Source of the DNA: Candidatus Opimibacter iunctus
Lineage (GTDB): Bacteria > Bacteroidota > Bacteroidia > Chitinophagales > Saprospiraceae
Length of the DNA stretch: 64,000 nt
Direction: 5' to 3'
NCBI GenBank assembly: GCA_016716665.1
Contig: JADJVH010000002.1
Span: forward strand, 372,001-436,000
The stretch's first letter is position 1; each line of letters begins with the position of its first letter. A model generated the notes under the pieces. That model was not told the DNA's origin and ran no database searches. It was given only the letters and a program-made list of their open reading frames with translations. Positions 35,982-43,768 of the stretch are shown here, piece by piece. Made by a program: the position numbers and the translations under genes.

Positions 35982-36344
35982 TCAATCCCATTTCAGAGCG
36001 CCTTTTTTGATGATGTAAGCAAAGCCAAGCAGCAGGGTGCCTATAAACAAGACCATCTCTACGAAGCCTACTGTACCGAGGACCTTGAAATTGACGGCCC
36101 AGGGGTACATAAAGATCACTTCCACGTCAAAGAGGACGAAGAGGATAGCGGTCAGGAAGTATTTGATGGAAAACGGGATGCGGGCGTTGCCTACACTTTC
36201 GATACCGCTTTCGAAGCTCACCAGCTTATCACTGGTCAGCCTGCGCGGGCCTGAAAAGCGGATGACGACGAGGACTAACCCCACAAATCCGAAGGCGACC
36301 AGGAACTGGATGAAAATGCCGACGTAATCGATTGAATTTGACAT
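35982..36344 (-). CDS. nuoA: NADH-quinone oxidoreductase subunit A (NuoA)
   Basis: First gene of the complex I operon. Three-helix membrane subunit, 120 residues, with KLVSFESGIES-type loop (cysteine in many species replaced here by serine in FESGIE) and the helix FLTAILFVLFDVEVIFMYPW containing the conserved acidic pair. A promoter box lies about 20 nt upstream of its ATG. Confidence 0.97.
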   Translation of the reverse strand: MSNSIDYVGIFIQFLVAFGFVGLVLVVIRFSGPRRLTSDKLVSFESGIESVGNARIPFSIKYFLTAILFVLFDVEVIFMYPWAVNFKVLGTVGFVEMVLFIGTLLLGFAYIIKKGALKWD

Positions 36345-36363
36345 AGTTACATTCGATGAATTG

Positions 36364-36371
36364 CAAAATTA
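36364..36371 (-). promoter_or_regulatory. Candidate nuo operon promoter (-7 box)
   Basis: Complement of 36364-36371 reads TAATTTTG, a match to TAnnTTTG, 20 nt from the nuoA ATG. A TTTC lies 21 nt further upstream as an imperfect -33. No operator-like repeat is seen. The gap 36345-36678 has no other feature. Confidence 0.5.
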
Positions 36372-36678
36372 GCTATAAATAACGAGAAAACCGAAAGCAG
36401 CATGAAGATGTATTCACCTTCAGTATAGAATCATTTGGTGGGCTGATAAAGATCAGTTTAAAGGGATATATCAAAATGGATAAATTATTACAACCGGTAA
36501 TCGGAAAGCAAGTTGAAATTGAGGTTAAGTAGTTATGAGGATGCAGTGGAAAGCTTCTAGAGTTGCCCTTATTCCTACGGATGTATGGCAATTGATGGCA
36601 GCTACTCTAATAGTGCACTTTGAAACAGTTTAGTAATTTAAATGAAGTTCCCTTCTGGGGATTTTGGATCAAAACGGA

Positions 36679-38902
36679 TCAAAACTGCAAATGCACCCCC
36701 ACCATATAATTCCTCCCCGCCATGCGATAGCGCTCAATCTCCTCATACTGGACATCGGTGGCATTGTCGATCTTGACCCATGCGGATGCTTTTTCGGATA
36801 GGGTATAGGAGAGCTTACCACCAAAGAGGATATAGCCTGCAGGCTCACTACCTGGATAAATAAAGACCTCATCAATACGGCTGCGAGAGCGTGCTTGGAG
36901 GAAGAGCTGGAATCGCTTGTAGGTTCCTAGCAGATTGACGTAGGTAGTATGTTTTGATTTGTATGCCAACACATCATTGATGGCTTCATCAGAGACATCC
37001 TTGGCATCGAGGTAGGTGTAGCCGGCCTGGATGGAGATCTCCTTGATCGGTGCATATTCAGCACTGACCTCAAAGCCCTTCATGATGGCCTTGTTGAGGT
37101 TGACGACTTCAAACAGGATGGATCCATCAGGTGTAGGACGCTGCTCATAGGAGATCAGATCATTGTACTTGTTGTAATAGATCGCGACATCAAAGCGGAA
37201 AGGATCAAGATTGACCTTGGTACCAAGTTCTGCACTCAGCGTAAGTTTTTCTGCCCTGAGCAACGGACTGGTCGTAAAGTGCAATCCACCTCCCTGTTCA
37301 AACTTAGTATACCGCTCTGCGATAGATGGGTTGCGGAATGCTCTGGCCAACAGTGATCGCACTGACACCTTCTCAGAGCATTGATAGACGGCGGCAATCT
37401 TAGGATTGACATTGCCTTCCATAAAAGTGCCCTTGATATTGTAGTAGTCATAGCGCAAACCTGCTGTGAGGGTGAGCCGTTCACTAAAGGTCATCTGGTC
37501 CTGTGCAAATACGCCGATGTTGGAAGCCTGGTGTATGCCATAGAGCACAGTATCCGGCTGCCCATTGATATAATCCGCCTGCAGATCAAATCCACCGATG
37601 AGGTAATGCACATCACCAAGGCTGATATCCACCTGGGATGTATTTCCGATGCGGTGTACCAGTACTTTTTCGGAGTCGATGTATTGCTTGCCGATATTGA
37701 CATTGGTGCTGTCATTGGCCGGATCGCCATTGAAGACAAAATCGGAAGCGGCACCATAGTAATAGAACCGTGTAGAGTATTTCAGATTAGAATGCGCAAA
37801 CGCCTGGTAGAACAAGTCTCCGTTCCATTCGCGGCGATGCTGGGTGTCATCTTTCCTGTAGTCTGCTACAGAGTATGCTTGTGTAGTACTCAGCCAGGTG
37901 GCCGGAGTATCGTTGAAGATATCATTGTACATCGCAGATACCTGCAGGCTGCGGTTAGGGGAAAAGTCAAATTTGAATTTTCCATAGCCATTGTACAGGT
38001 TGAACGATGATTTCTCGCGGTGGCCGTCATTTGATTTGCCGGCAAAGTCAAAGAGGTATGACCATTTGCCGAGCTTACGGCTGGTGATAAATTCTGCACC
38101 AAAGTAATCGCCGTAATTTTTATATCCTGTGTATGCCGGTGCAGGTCCGTAAAAGCCGTAATGAAGATTGAGATCAGAGTGCGATGAGGTATCAGGCGTA
38201 CGTGTGATGACATTGACGATACCGCCCATGGCACTTGAGCCATATAGTGATGAATAAGCGCCTTTGATGACCTCTACGCGTTCGATAGCGCCCAGTGGAA
38301 CAAGATTCCAAAGCGCACCACCGGATTCCGGTGTGATGGCAGGACGGCCGTCTAGCAGGAGTAGTACGCGGTTGCCTATCCCTCCGCCTGCTACTTCAGA
38401 TGCGCCGCGGATAGAAAAGGACTGCACATTGGCATTGCTGGATCGGGTGACCGTGATGCCGTTTATACCATTAAAGGCATCGTCAAATGAGTTGGTCCCT
38501 GCCTGCAGGATTTGTTTCCTGGTGACGAGGCCGACACTGGCAGGGGCGAGGTTGATGCTTTGTGATTTTCTGGAGGCGGATACCACGACTTCCCTTGTGA
38601 GGTAAGATTCAGGGTGCATCTTGATATCGAGCGGATCAGAGGCAGCACTGATACTATCGAGGTGGATCGTCTGGAAACCAATCATCGAAAACATGACATG
38701 GTAATATGGTTCCGTCAGTCCACTGATGCGAAAGGATCCCGCCTGGTCGCTGGTGGTATTGAATGTCGCACCGTCTTTAAAGGTGATATTGACATAGGAC
38801 AAGCCTTCTCCTGATTCGGCATCGATGACCTTTCCGGTGATGGTCCATTGACCGGAGAGGTGGATAGCGAACAGGAGAAGGCCTACTAAAAAGAAACTTC
38901 AA
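36679..38902 (-). CDS. TonB-dependent outer-membrane receptor
   Basis: About 740 residues: a carboxypeptidase-regulatory-like domain (GKVIDAESGEGLSYVN onward), a plug (SVGLVTRKQILQAGTNSFDD, SIRGASEVAGGGIGNRVLLL, IERVEVIKGAYSSLYGSSAM, GGIVNVITRTP) and a 22-strand-type barrel ending in GVHLQF with terminal Phe. It resembles BtuB/FepA-type importers of small ligands rather than SusC. The continuous frame lacks a start; adding one base back (deleting one T from CTTTTTAG near 38892) joins it to TTG 38902 and gives a proper signal peptide, MKFLLVGLLLFAIHLSG. That start is 2 nt from the upstream lipoprotein stop, so the two form an operon. Confidence 0.85.
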
Positions 38903-38904
38903 TC

Positions 38905-39533
38905 TTACCGGAAGGGCCATACGTTGACGAAACCAAAGTCTGCTTTGAAATTGAATTCTACATTGTCACCTTTAGCTACGTGTTACTCTGAAGGAGCCAG
39001 GGTCATCAAAGAAGGTTATGATCTGGCCGCCGCCTACATCGGCCTTGATCACGATACCATGACTGGTAGTAGCCGAGTGTTCCAATGCACGCCTAGTGTT
39101 GCAGTCTTCTTGCTTGGATCAGAATCGCCATTGTGTCTGAAGCCAATCGCAAGTGCTGAATACGTACCCGGGTCAACTTCCAATTTCATAATGATATTCA
39201 GTCTGGCCAGGTACATAAGTCAGCACCAGTGGATTCTGAATTGTAAAGGTGCGCCAAGGGCAAAACGACCGCCAGGAAATCCAGGATACAGGAAATCTAC
39301 AGGGATATCGCCCCATCCTGCTGCGTGGGGTTCAGGCTGAATTCAGGAAAGATGGTGACTTCTACTACGCCAGTATCCTTCCAGGTAGCCCAAAGGCTTG
39401 CGTTATCGATGGTAATCGTACCGTGGATCGTTGCGGTATCCGGAGTAACGGTCTCGTCCTTACAGCTGGTCATCATCGCGACCGGAATAAGGAGTAAAAG
39501 GATGAGTTTCATGGAAAAAGATAAAATTCTCAT
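38905..39533 (-). pseudogene. Lipoprotein partner of the TonB receptor, broken by about five frameshifts
   Basis: Starts with a lipoprotein signal (MKLILLLLIPVAMMTSCKDE, start 39512 or 39533). Coding character continues on the minus strand through successive frames: TATIHGTITIDNASLWATW; then GWGDIPVDFLYPGFPGGRFA; NPLVLTYVPGQTEYHYEI; EVDPGTYSALAIGFRHNGDS; GIVIKADVGGGQIITFFDD; and KGDNVEFNFKADFGFVNVW with a TAA at 38905-38907. Changes fall near 39318, 39238, 39182, 39075 and 38982. The rebuilt product of about 200 residues would be an outer-membrane lipoprotein with an Ig-like (HGTITID...VEVTIFP) domain, encoded immediately upstream of the receptor and probably its surface partner. Plus-strand ORFs here are shadows. 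Confidence 0.7.
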
Positions 39534-39611
39534 GTCAAAAATGGTTTAATGCTAATGAATGATACAAAGGTGGGGAGCCGGTGCTCGGAAAAATACCCCG
39601 CGAAGACCTAA

Positions 39612-39666
39612 GAATAACTCTTCGGGGCTTCATCGCCTGCGGGCGATGGCGGCCGAAGAGTTATTC
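39612..39666. repeat. Compound hairpin upstream of the composite repeat copy 1
   Basis: Outer arms GAATAACTCTTCGG (39612-39625) and its complement (39653-39666) enclose an inner stem CATCGCC/GGCGATG (39631-39637, 39642-39648). Confidence 0.75.
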
Positions 39667-39696
39667 GCAAGGAGCATGGGGCAAGGAGCAAGGGGG

Positions 39697-39865
39697 CTGT
39701 CGGGAGAAAGATTTTACTATTTATCAATAGCCAATATCGAATTAACAAGGTTCGCCACCTGGGGCGAACAGAGTGCCCTAGGCACGGCCGATATTGTAAC
39801 AAGGGAATTCATTCCCTTGCCTTTACCCTGGCGGCTGGTAGCTGGCGGCTGGAAGCTGGTAGCTG
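39697..39865 (+). repeat. Composite multi-hairpin intergenic repeat, copy 1
   Basis: Ordered modules: CTGTCGGG, then ATTTTACTATTTATCAATAG (CTATT/AATAG stem), GTTCGCC/GGCGAAC hairpin, GTGCCCTAGGCAC hairpin, CGGCCGATATTGTAACA, and AAGGGAATTCATTCCCTT, followed by an AGCTGGT-type heptad tract (39830-39865). It fills the gap before the next gene together with unremarkable DNA up to 40014. Other copies: 41455-41671, 42762-42914 and, inverted, 61336-61466. Confidence 0.85.
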
Positions 39866-40014
39866 TATACATTTCTTCTTCCCCGCCTTTCCGTCATTCA
39901 TCCTGCCGAAGGGGGCATTCGGTCTCCTTTAAATTGCGGCGCTACAGGGCTGCCTATACTTTTGAGCCAACAATTAAAAACAAACCTATTACTCCACTTA
40001 AACACTTAGAAACT

Positions 40015-41388
40015 ATGAAATCTATTCTTCTACACATGATGATCCTGGCAACGGCGATGAGCCCGGTATTTGGACAGAAACAACTGCCTGCCAGTATACA
40101 GCCCTATGCGGTCAACTGGGGCTATTCCGTCAAGCAAATGTTTGGCGCAGCAGGGTATGACGTTCCAGGCCCAAAGGCTTCGTTCGAATTGAAACCTACG
40201 ATTGAAACACGCTCCGAAGAGGCCAGGCTGGATTCTACCATCACCTACAGTGGGTATGATCTCAACCTGCCTGATTCCATGCCAATGTTCCGCAATGTCT
40301 ATACCTATCCAGTGAAAGGTATGCAGGTGGTCACCGAGTATTTCTATGACTTTGATCATTGGGCGCCCCTCAGCAGGACTGCACTGATTTCGGATGAACT
40401 GGGAAGGTTGGTAGCTGCCTTTTCTCAGGTATATGATGATGCAACAGGAACGTACATTCCCGATTCACAGTTGGATATCTTTCCACACGGAAACAGCCTG
40501 GAGCTTGTCGACTCATTCTTTGTCAGCGCATGGTCAGTGGAATTGAAAGACTGGAGCCGCTTGCTTGCGGTATGGAATACTATTGATGGCGCAGGGCGTG
40601 TACGCGAAAGCCTGAGTTCAAATGAGCTTTTTGGAATTCCATTGGTATTCCTGGACCGCTATTATTACAACAACGATGGTGATCTCTCGGGTATCGAGTC
40701 CTTCAACATCGATGGCGAGGAAGAATATCCTGCATCGCGGGAATCATACCTGTATGAAGATCATCTGCTGCAGTCTGCGACGACGTTTACATTTGATGGA
40801 ATCGAGACCTTCGTGCCGGAAAGTAGAATTGAGTATACCTACACTCCATTTCGCGAGCAGGAATTAGTCAAGTCCTTTGTCATCGATCCTGCGACTTTTG
40901 AGTGGGTGCTCAATCATGTCCTGGGCTATGCTTATGATGACCAGGAGCGTGTGACCCTGAAAGAAGAAGTCAGCGCAGCGAACAACGGCGGATTTGATCG
41001 TCACCTCAATAAATATACCTATTTCACTGGGGACGATCTGGCTACAGACTCAGGTTATTCCTTTAATACCCAGGATGAAGAGTGGGTGCTCGAAGACAGG
41101 ACATATTACTTCTACAATGGACTGACAGCCTATGACCCGGTCGATCCTGATGCGGCTGAAGCATTGACGATGTGGCCTAATCCATCATCAGGCAGCATCC
41201 AAATCAAACTCGATGAAAAAGCAACCGTCAGCATCTATGCCCTGTCCGGTCAGCTTGTCGGGACGCATCAATTGTCTGCCGGGCAAAATACATTGGATAT
41301 GACTTCACTGCCCGCAGGCATCTATGAAGTCAGAGCCGTCACTGAAGATGCACACTACGCAGGCCGCCTTGTTCTCCAAGGCCAGTAA
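40015..41388 (+). CDS. Secreted protein with T9SS C-terminal sorting domain, function unknown
   Basis: 457 residues from ATG 40015, which opens a signal peptide (MKSILLHMMILATAMSPVFG); the frame is open far upstream through the repeat DNA, but that part is not coding. The body has repeated Tyr/Asp-rich strands (YFYDFDHWAPLSRTALISDE, ESYLYEDHLLQSATTFTF, YAYDDQERVTLKEEV) that recall YD/RHS-like or DUF-type beta repeats seen in Bacteroidota secreted proteins. The C-terminus (MWPNPSSGSIQIKL, TVSIYALSGQLVG, LPAGIYEVRAVTEDAHYAGR) is a T9SS type A sorting signal. No enzyme motif is seen. Confidence 0.8.
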   Translation: MKSILLHMMILATAMSPVFGQKQLPASIQPYAVNWGYSVKQMFGAAGYDVPGPKASFELKPTIETRSEEARLDSTITYSGYDLNLPDSMPMFRNVYTYPVKGMQVVTEYFYDFDHWAPLSRTALISDELGRLVAAFSQVYDDATGTYIPDSQLDIFPHGNSLELVDSFFVSAWSVELKDWSRLLAVWNTIDGAGRVRESLSSNELFGIPLVFLDRYYYNNDGDLSGIESFNIDGEEEYPASRESYLYEDHLLQSATTFTFDGIETFVPESRIEYTYTPFREQELVKSFVIDPATFEWVLNHVLGYAYDDQERVTLKEEVSAANNGGFDRHLNKYTYFTGDDLATDSGYSFNTQDEEWVLEDRTYYFYNGLTAYDPVDPDAAEALTMWPNPSSGSIQIKLDEKATVSIYALSGQLVGTHQLSAGQNTLDMTSLPAGIYEVRAVTEDAHYAGRLVLQGQ

Positions 41389-41454
41389 TCGATCATCTTG
41401 CCAACTTATCCGGGGCGACGGAAAGCAGAGAGCAGAGAGCATAGGGCATAGGGT

Positions 41455-41671
41455 CTGTCGGGGGATAGATTTTGCTAACATGTGGTCTGCAGTTTGCAGT
41501 CAGCAGTTTGCACTAGGGATTACAAAAGTTCGCCTCAGGAGGCGAACAGAGTGCCGTAGGCACGGCCGATATTGTAACAAGGGAATTCATTCCCTTGCAC
41601 TGGTAGCTGGTAGCTGGTAGCTGGCGGCTGATAGCTGATAGCTGATAGCTGGCACCTGAAAGCTGGTAGCT
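41455..41671 (+). repeat. Composite multi-hairpin intergenic repeat, copy 2
   Basis: Same module order as copy 1. The central module is replaced by a GTTTGCAGTCAGCAGTTTGC-type stretch; the GTTCGCCTC/GAGGCGAAC hairpin (41528-41547), GTGCCGTAGGCAC and AAGGGAATTCATTCCCTT are intact. An AGCTGGT/AGCTGAT heptad tract follows at 41600-41671. The rest of the gap 41389-41796 is low complexity. Confidence 0.85.
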
Positions 41672-41796
41672 CAATCCAAAATCCTTATCACAGATCACAG
41701 AGCACAGATCACTGATGACCGATCGCTGTCTGCTGACCTCTAAATCTGTCAAGTATGGGATATCCTTGATAATTTGGCAACCAAATACAGTCCACC

Positions 41797-42717
41797 ATGT
41801 CTTCCATCGTCACAGTCACCTTCAGTCCGAGTATAGACAAGAGCTTCACGGTGCCAGAGATGGTGCCGGATAAGAAACTCCGAAGTACTGCTCCTCATCT
41901 CGATCCGGGTGGAGGAGGTATCAATGTAGCGAGGGCCATCAGGATACTTGGTGGCGAAGCCACCGCAGTTTTTCCTTCCGGTGGATATACCGGAAAACAA
42001 TTTAATCAGTTGCTGGCGGATGAAGGTGTGCCTTCGGTGATCATTGAATCTAATAATGAAACACGCGAAAACATCGTCGTCGTAGATCAGTCTAAAAACC
42101 TGCAATACCGGTTTGGGATGCCGGGTACGGCATTGCAGGAGAAAGAGTGGAAAGAGATCCTTCGTGTCATTGATGAGATGCCGGATATTGAATATCTGGT
42201 ATGCAGCGGAAGCCTGCCGCCTGGAGTACCGGAAGATATCTATGCGCAACTGGCTGTGATGGCAAAGCGGAAAGGAGCACGATGTATTGTAGATACGCCA
42301 GGCCGGGCATTGCAATTGGCTATCGATGCCGGGCTTTATCTGATCAAGCCTAATATCGGAGAGTTGAGTGCATTCGCCGGAAAGGATTACCTGAGTGTTG
42401 ATGATGCGAAGGCTATTGCAAAAGGTATCGTCACCAATGGCCACTGTGAAGTTGTGGTAGTCTCCATGGGTGCTGAAGGTGCAATGCTTGTAACGAAAGA
42501 GGCCAGTGAATTTTTTACATCCCCGCACGTGGACCGGAAAAGCACTGTCGGTGCCGGAGACAGTATGGTGGCGGGGATAGTTTATTCACTTTCGCTAAAT
42601 AAAAGCATACAAGAAGCAGTGCGCTATGGTGTAGCGTGTGGCACAGCTGCGACGATGAATCCGGGGACGGAGCTTTGCAAGAAGGAAGACGTTGAAGCCT
42701 TGTATGCAAGACGCTGA
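41797..42717 (+). CDS. PfkB-family sugar kinase (phosphofructokinase type)
   Basis: 306 residues of the ribokinase/PfkB fold, closest in character to 1-phosphofructokinase/6-phosphofructokinase 2/tagatose-6-phosphate kinase. N-terminal substrate region TVTFSPSIDKSFTVPEMVPD and DPGGGGINVARAIRILGGEA; anion hole and catalytic base in STVGAGDSMVAGI. It phosphorylates a phosphosugar with ATP; the exact substrate cannot be decided from sequence alone. No PTS or sugar operon accompanies it. The start ATG 41797 is conserved in position. Confidence 0.9.
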   Translation: MSSIVTVTFSPSIDKSFTVPEMVPDKKLRSTAPHLDPGGGGINVARAIRILGGEATAVFPSGGYTGKQFNQLLADEGVPSVIIESNNETRENIVVVDQSKNLQYRFGMPGTALQEKEWKEILRVIDEMPDIEYLVCSGSLPPGVPEDIYAQLAVMAKRKGARCIVDTPGRALQLAIDAGLYLIKPNIGELSAFAGKDYLSVDDAKAIAKGIVTNGHCEVVVVSMGAEGAMLVTKEASEFFTSPHVDRKSTVGAGDSMVAGIVYSLSLNKSIQEAVRYGVACGTAATMNPGTELCKKEDVEALYARR

Positions 42718-42761
42718 GCATAGCGCATAGCGCAGAGGGCATAGAGCATAGCGCATAGGGA

Positions 42762-42914
42762 CTGTCCGGAGACAGATCTTGCTATTTATCAATAGCCAAT
42801 TCCCAAGGTTCGCCTCCTAAGGCGAACAAAGTGCCGTAGGCACGGCCGATGTTGTTGCCAGGGATTTCAATCCCTGAATGAGGTAGAGTATTGTTGCCAG
42901 GGATTTCAATCCCT
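42762..42914 (+). repeat. Composite multi-hairpin intergenic repeat, copy 3
   Basis: Contains the GCTATTTATCAATAGCCAAT module, a GTTCGCCT/AGGCGAAC hairpin (42809-42828), GTGCCGTAGGCAC and CGGCCGATGTTGT; the terminal module is TTGCCAGGGATTTCAATCCC, present twice (42855-42874 and 42894-42913). It is preceded by an AGCATAGCGCATAG tract (42715-42760). Confidence 0.8.
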
Positions 42915-43404
42915 TACCCTACATGCAGCTGGTAGCCAGGCATCATCAATGCCCCGTAGGCGCTGCACTGAGCGGGTGCACGAGGAGGCGTGACAGGAAG
43001 TCGAAGTGGGCTATAGGTCGGTAGCAACAGCATTTGGAAAATCAACCTTGCCCCATCGGGGCAAAACATCTGTGCGTCTTGCATATCATTGATGTTTTTA
43101 GCTGCATGAATCCATCTGGCGGCTGGAAGAAATACTCACGTTGGATCGTTTTGAAAATGAAGTCGACATCACGTCATATCCTTCAGGTATATATATCATC
43201 CGATTTGAATTGGATGGGATGGCGGGTGTATATTCTTTTATAAAGATGTAGGTGGGAGTCGTTTTTAAAATTCCTATTCGCTGGTCATTGATCAGTGTGA
43301 GGTGCCATTGGCAAGGAGCATGCTTCGACCTGCTTAACCACATCCTCGTGCTACAGCTCAGCAGCCGGGGCAAGGAAGGTAGAAGGACATGTCAAGAGAC
43401 TGAT
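42915..43404. other. Intergenic region before the tRNA, no gene supported
   Basis: Contains a small hairpin TTGCCCC-ATC-GGGGCAA (43048-43064). Short open frames here lack coding character. Confidence 0.5.
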
Positions 43405-43437
43405 TTTGCGTTTGAGGTAAAAAAAAATATATCTTTG
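43405..43437 (+). promoter_or_regulatory. Promoter of the tRNA gene
   Basis: TTTG (43405-43408), 21 nt, then TATCTTTG (43430-43437), a full match to the Bacteroidota vegetative promoter, ending 10 nt before the tRNA 5' end. Confidence 0.8.
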
Positions 43438-43447
43438 CCCCTCTTTC

Positions 43448-43521
43448 GGGCCTATAGCTCATTCGGTTAGAGCAATTGACTCATAATCAATAGGTGCCTG
43501 GTTCGATTCCAGGTGGGCCCA
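43448..43521 (+). tRNA. tRNA with CAT anticodon (Ile2 or elongator Met)
   Basis: 74 nt with a full cloverleaf: acceptor GGGCCTA/TGGGCCC, D arm AGCTCATTCGGTTAGAGC, anticodon stem ATTGA/TCAAT with loop CTCATAA, and T arm CCTGG TTCGATT CCAGG. Discriminator A at 43521; CCA is not encoded. The CAT anticodon reads AUG (Met) or, if the C is converted to lysidine by TilS, AUA (Ile). The GGGCC-type acceptor leans to tRNA-Ile2, but sequence alone does not settle it. It is not an initiator: it lacks the three G-C pairs of the initiator anticodon stem. Confidence 0.95.
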
Positions 43522-43530
43522 CAACAAAGG

Positions 43531-43560
43531 AAACGGGGCTTAATGCCCCGTTTTTTATTT
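43531..43560 (+). terminator. Intrinsic terminator after the tRNA
   Basis: Stem AAACGGGGC (43531-43539) with GCCCCGTTT (43545-43553), loop TTAAT, followed by TTTTTT. It ends the single-gene tRNA transcript. Confidence 0.93.
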
Positions 43561-43640
43561 ATCCTATATTTTCCTTTCCGACACATCTCCGCCATCAGGA
43601 CATCTAAATTGATTTGGCCCGGTTTTTTATTATTTGCGGT

Positions 43641-43704
43641 CGACCGTGAATATTCGTGCTAAAAATCACGGTTGACCGTGGAAATTAGACTTAAAAATCA
43701 CGGT
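43641..43704. repeat. Two 32-bp imperfect direct repeats
   Basis: Units 43641-43672 and 43673-43704 share GACCGTG, TTAAAAATCACGGT-type ends and differ at about 7 positions. Within each unit ACCGTG and CACGGT can pair. They lie between the tRNA terminator and the stop of the SprB-repeat gene. Confidence 0.8.
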
Positions 43705-43768
43705 TTAGGAGATGATGCGTCTGGCATCTGCGTGTCTGGTATCTGGCATCCAAATCGCGATCTCCTCG

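Noticed and set aside
38924..39340. Plus-strand open frame of 138 codons
   Set aside because: The minus strand shows a continuous, though frameshifted, lipoprotein over the same bases; the plus frame has no recognisable feature.
39559..40014. N-terminal extension of the T9SS-sorted protein through repeat DNA
   Set aside because: The extension crosses the composite repeat and a heptad tract; ATG 40015 opens a clear signal peptide.
41749..42528. Minus-strand open frame of 259 codons
   Set aside because: Antisense to the PfkB-family kinase, which carries the GAGD motif; the opposite frame shows no domain.
43034..43243. Small protein of 69 residues upstream of the tRNA
   Set aside because: No ribosome site, domain or plausible composition; it overlaps a hairpin.
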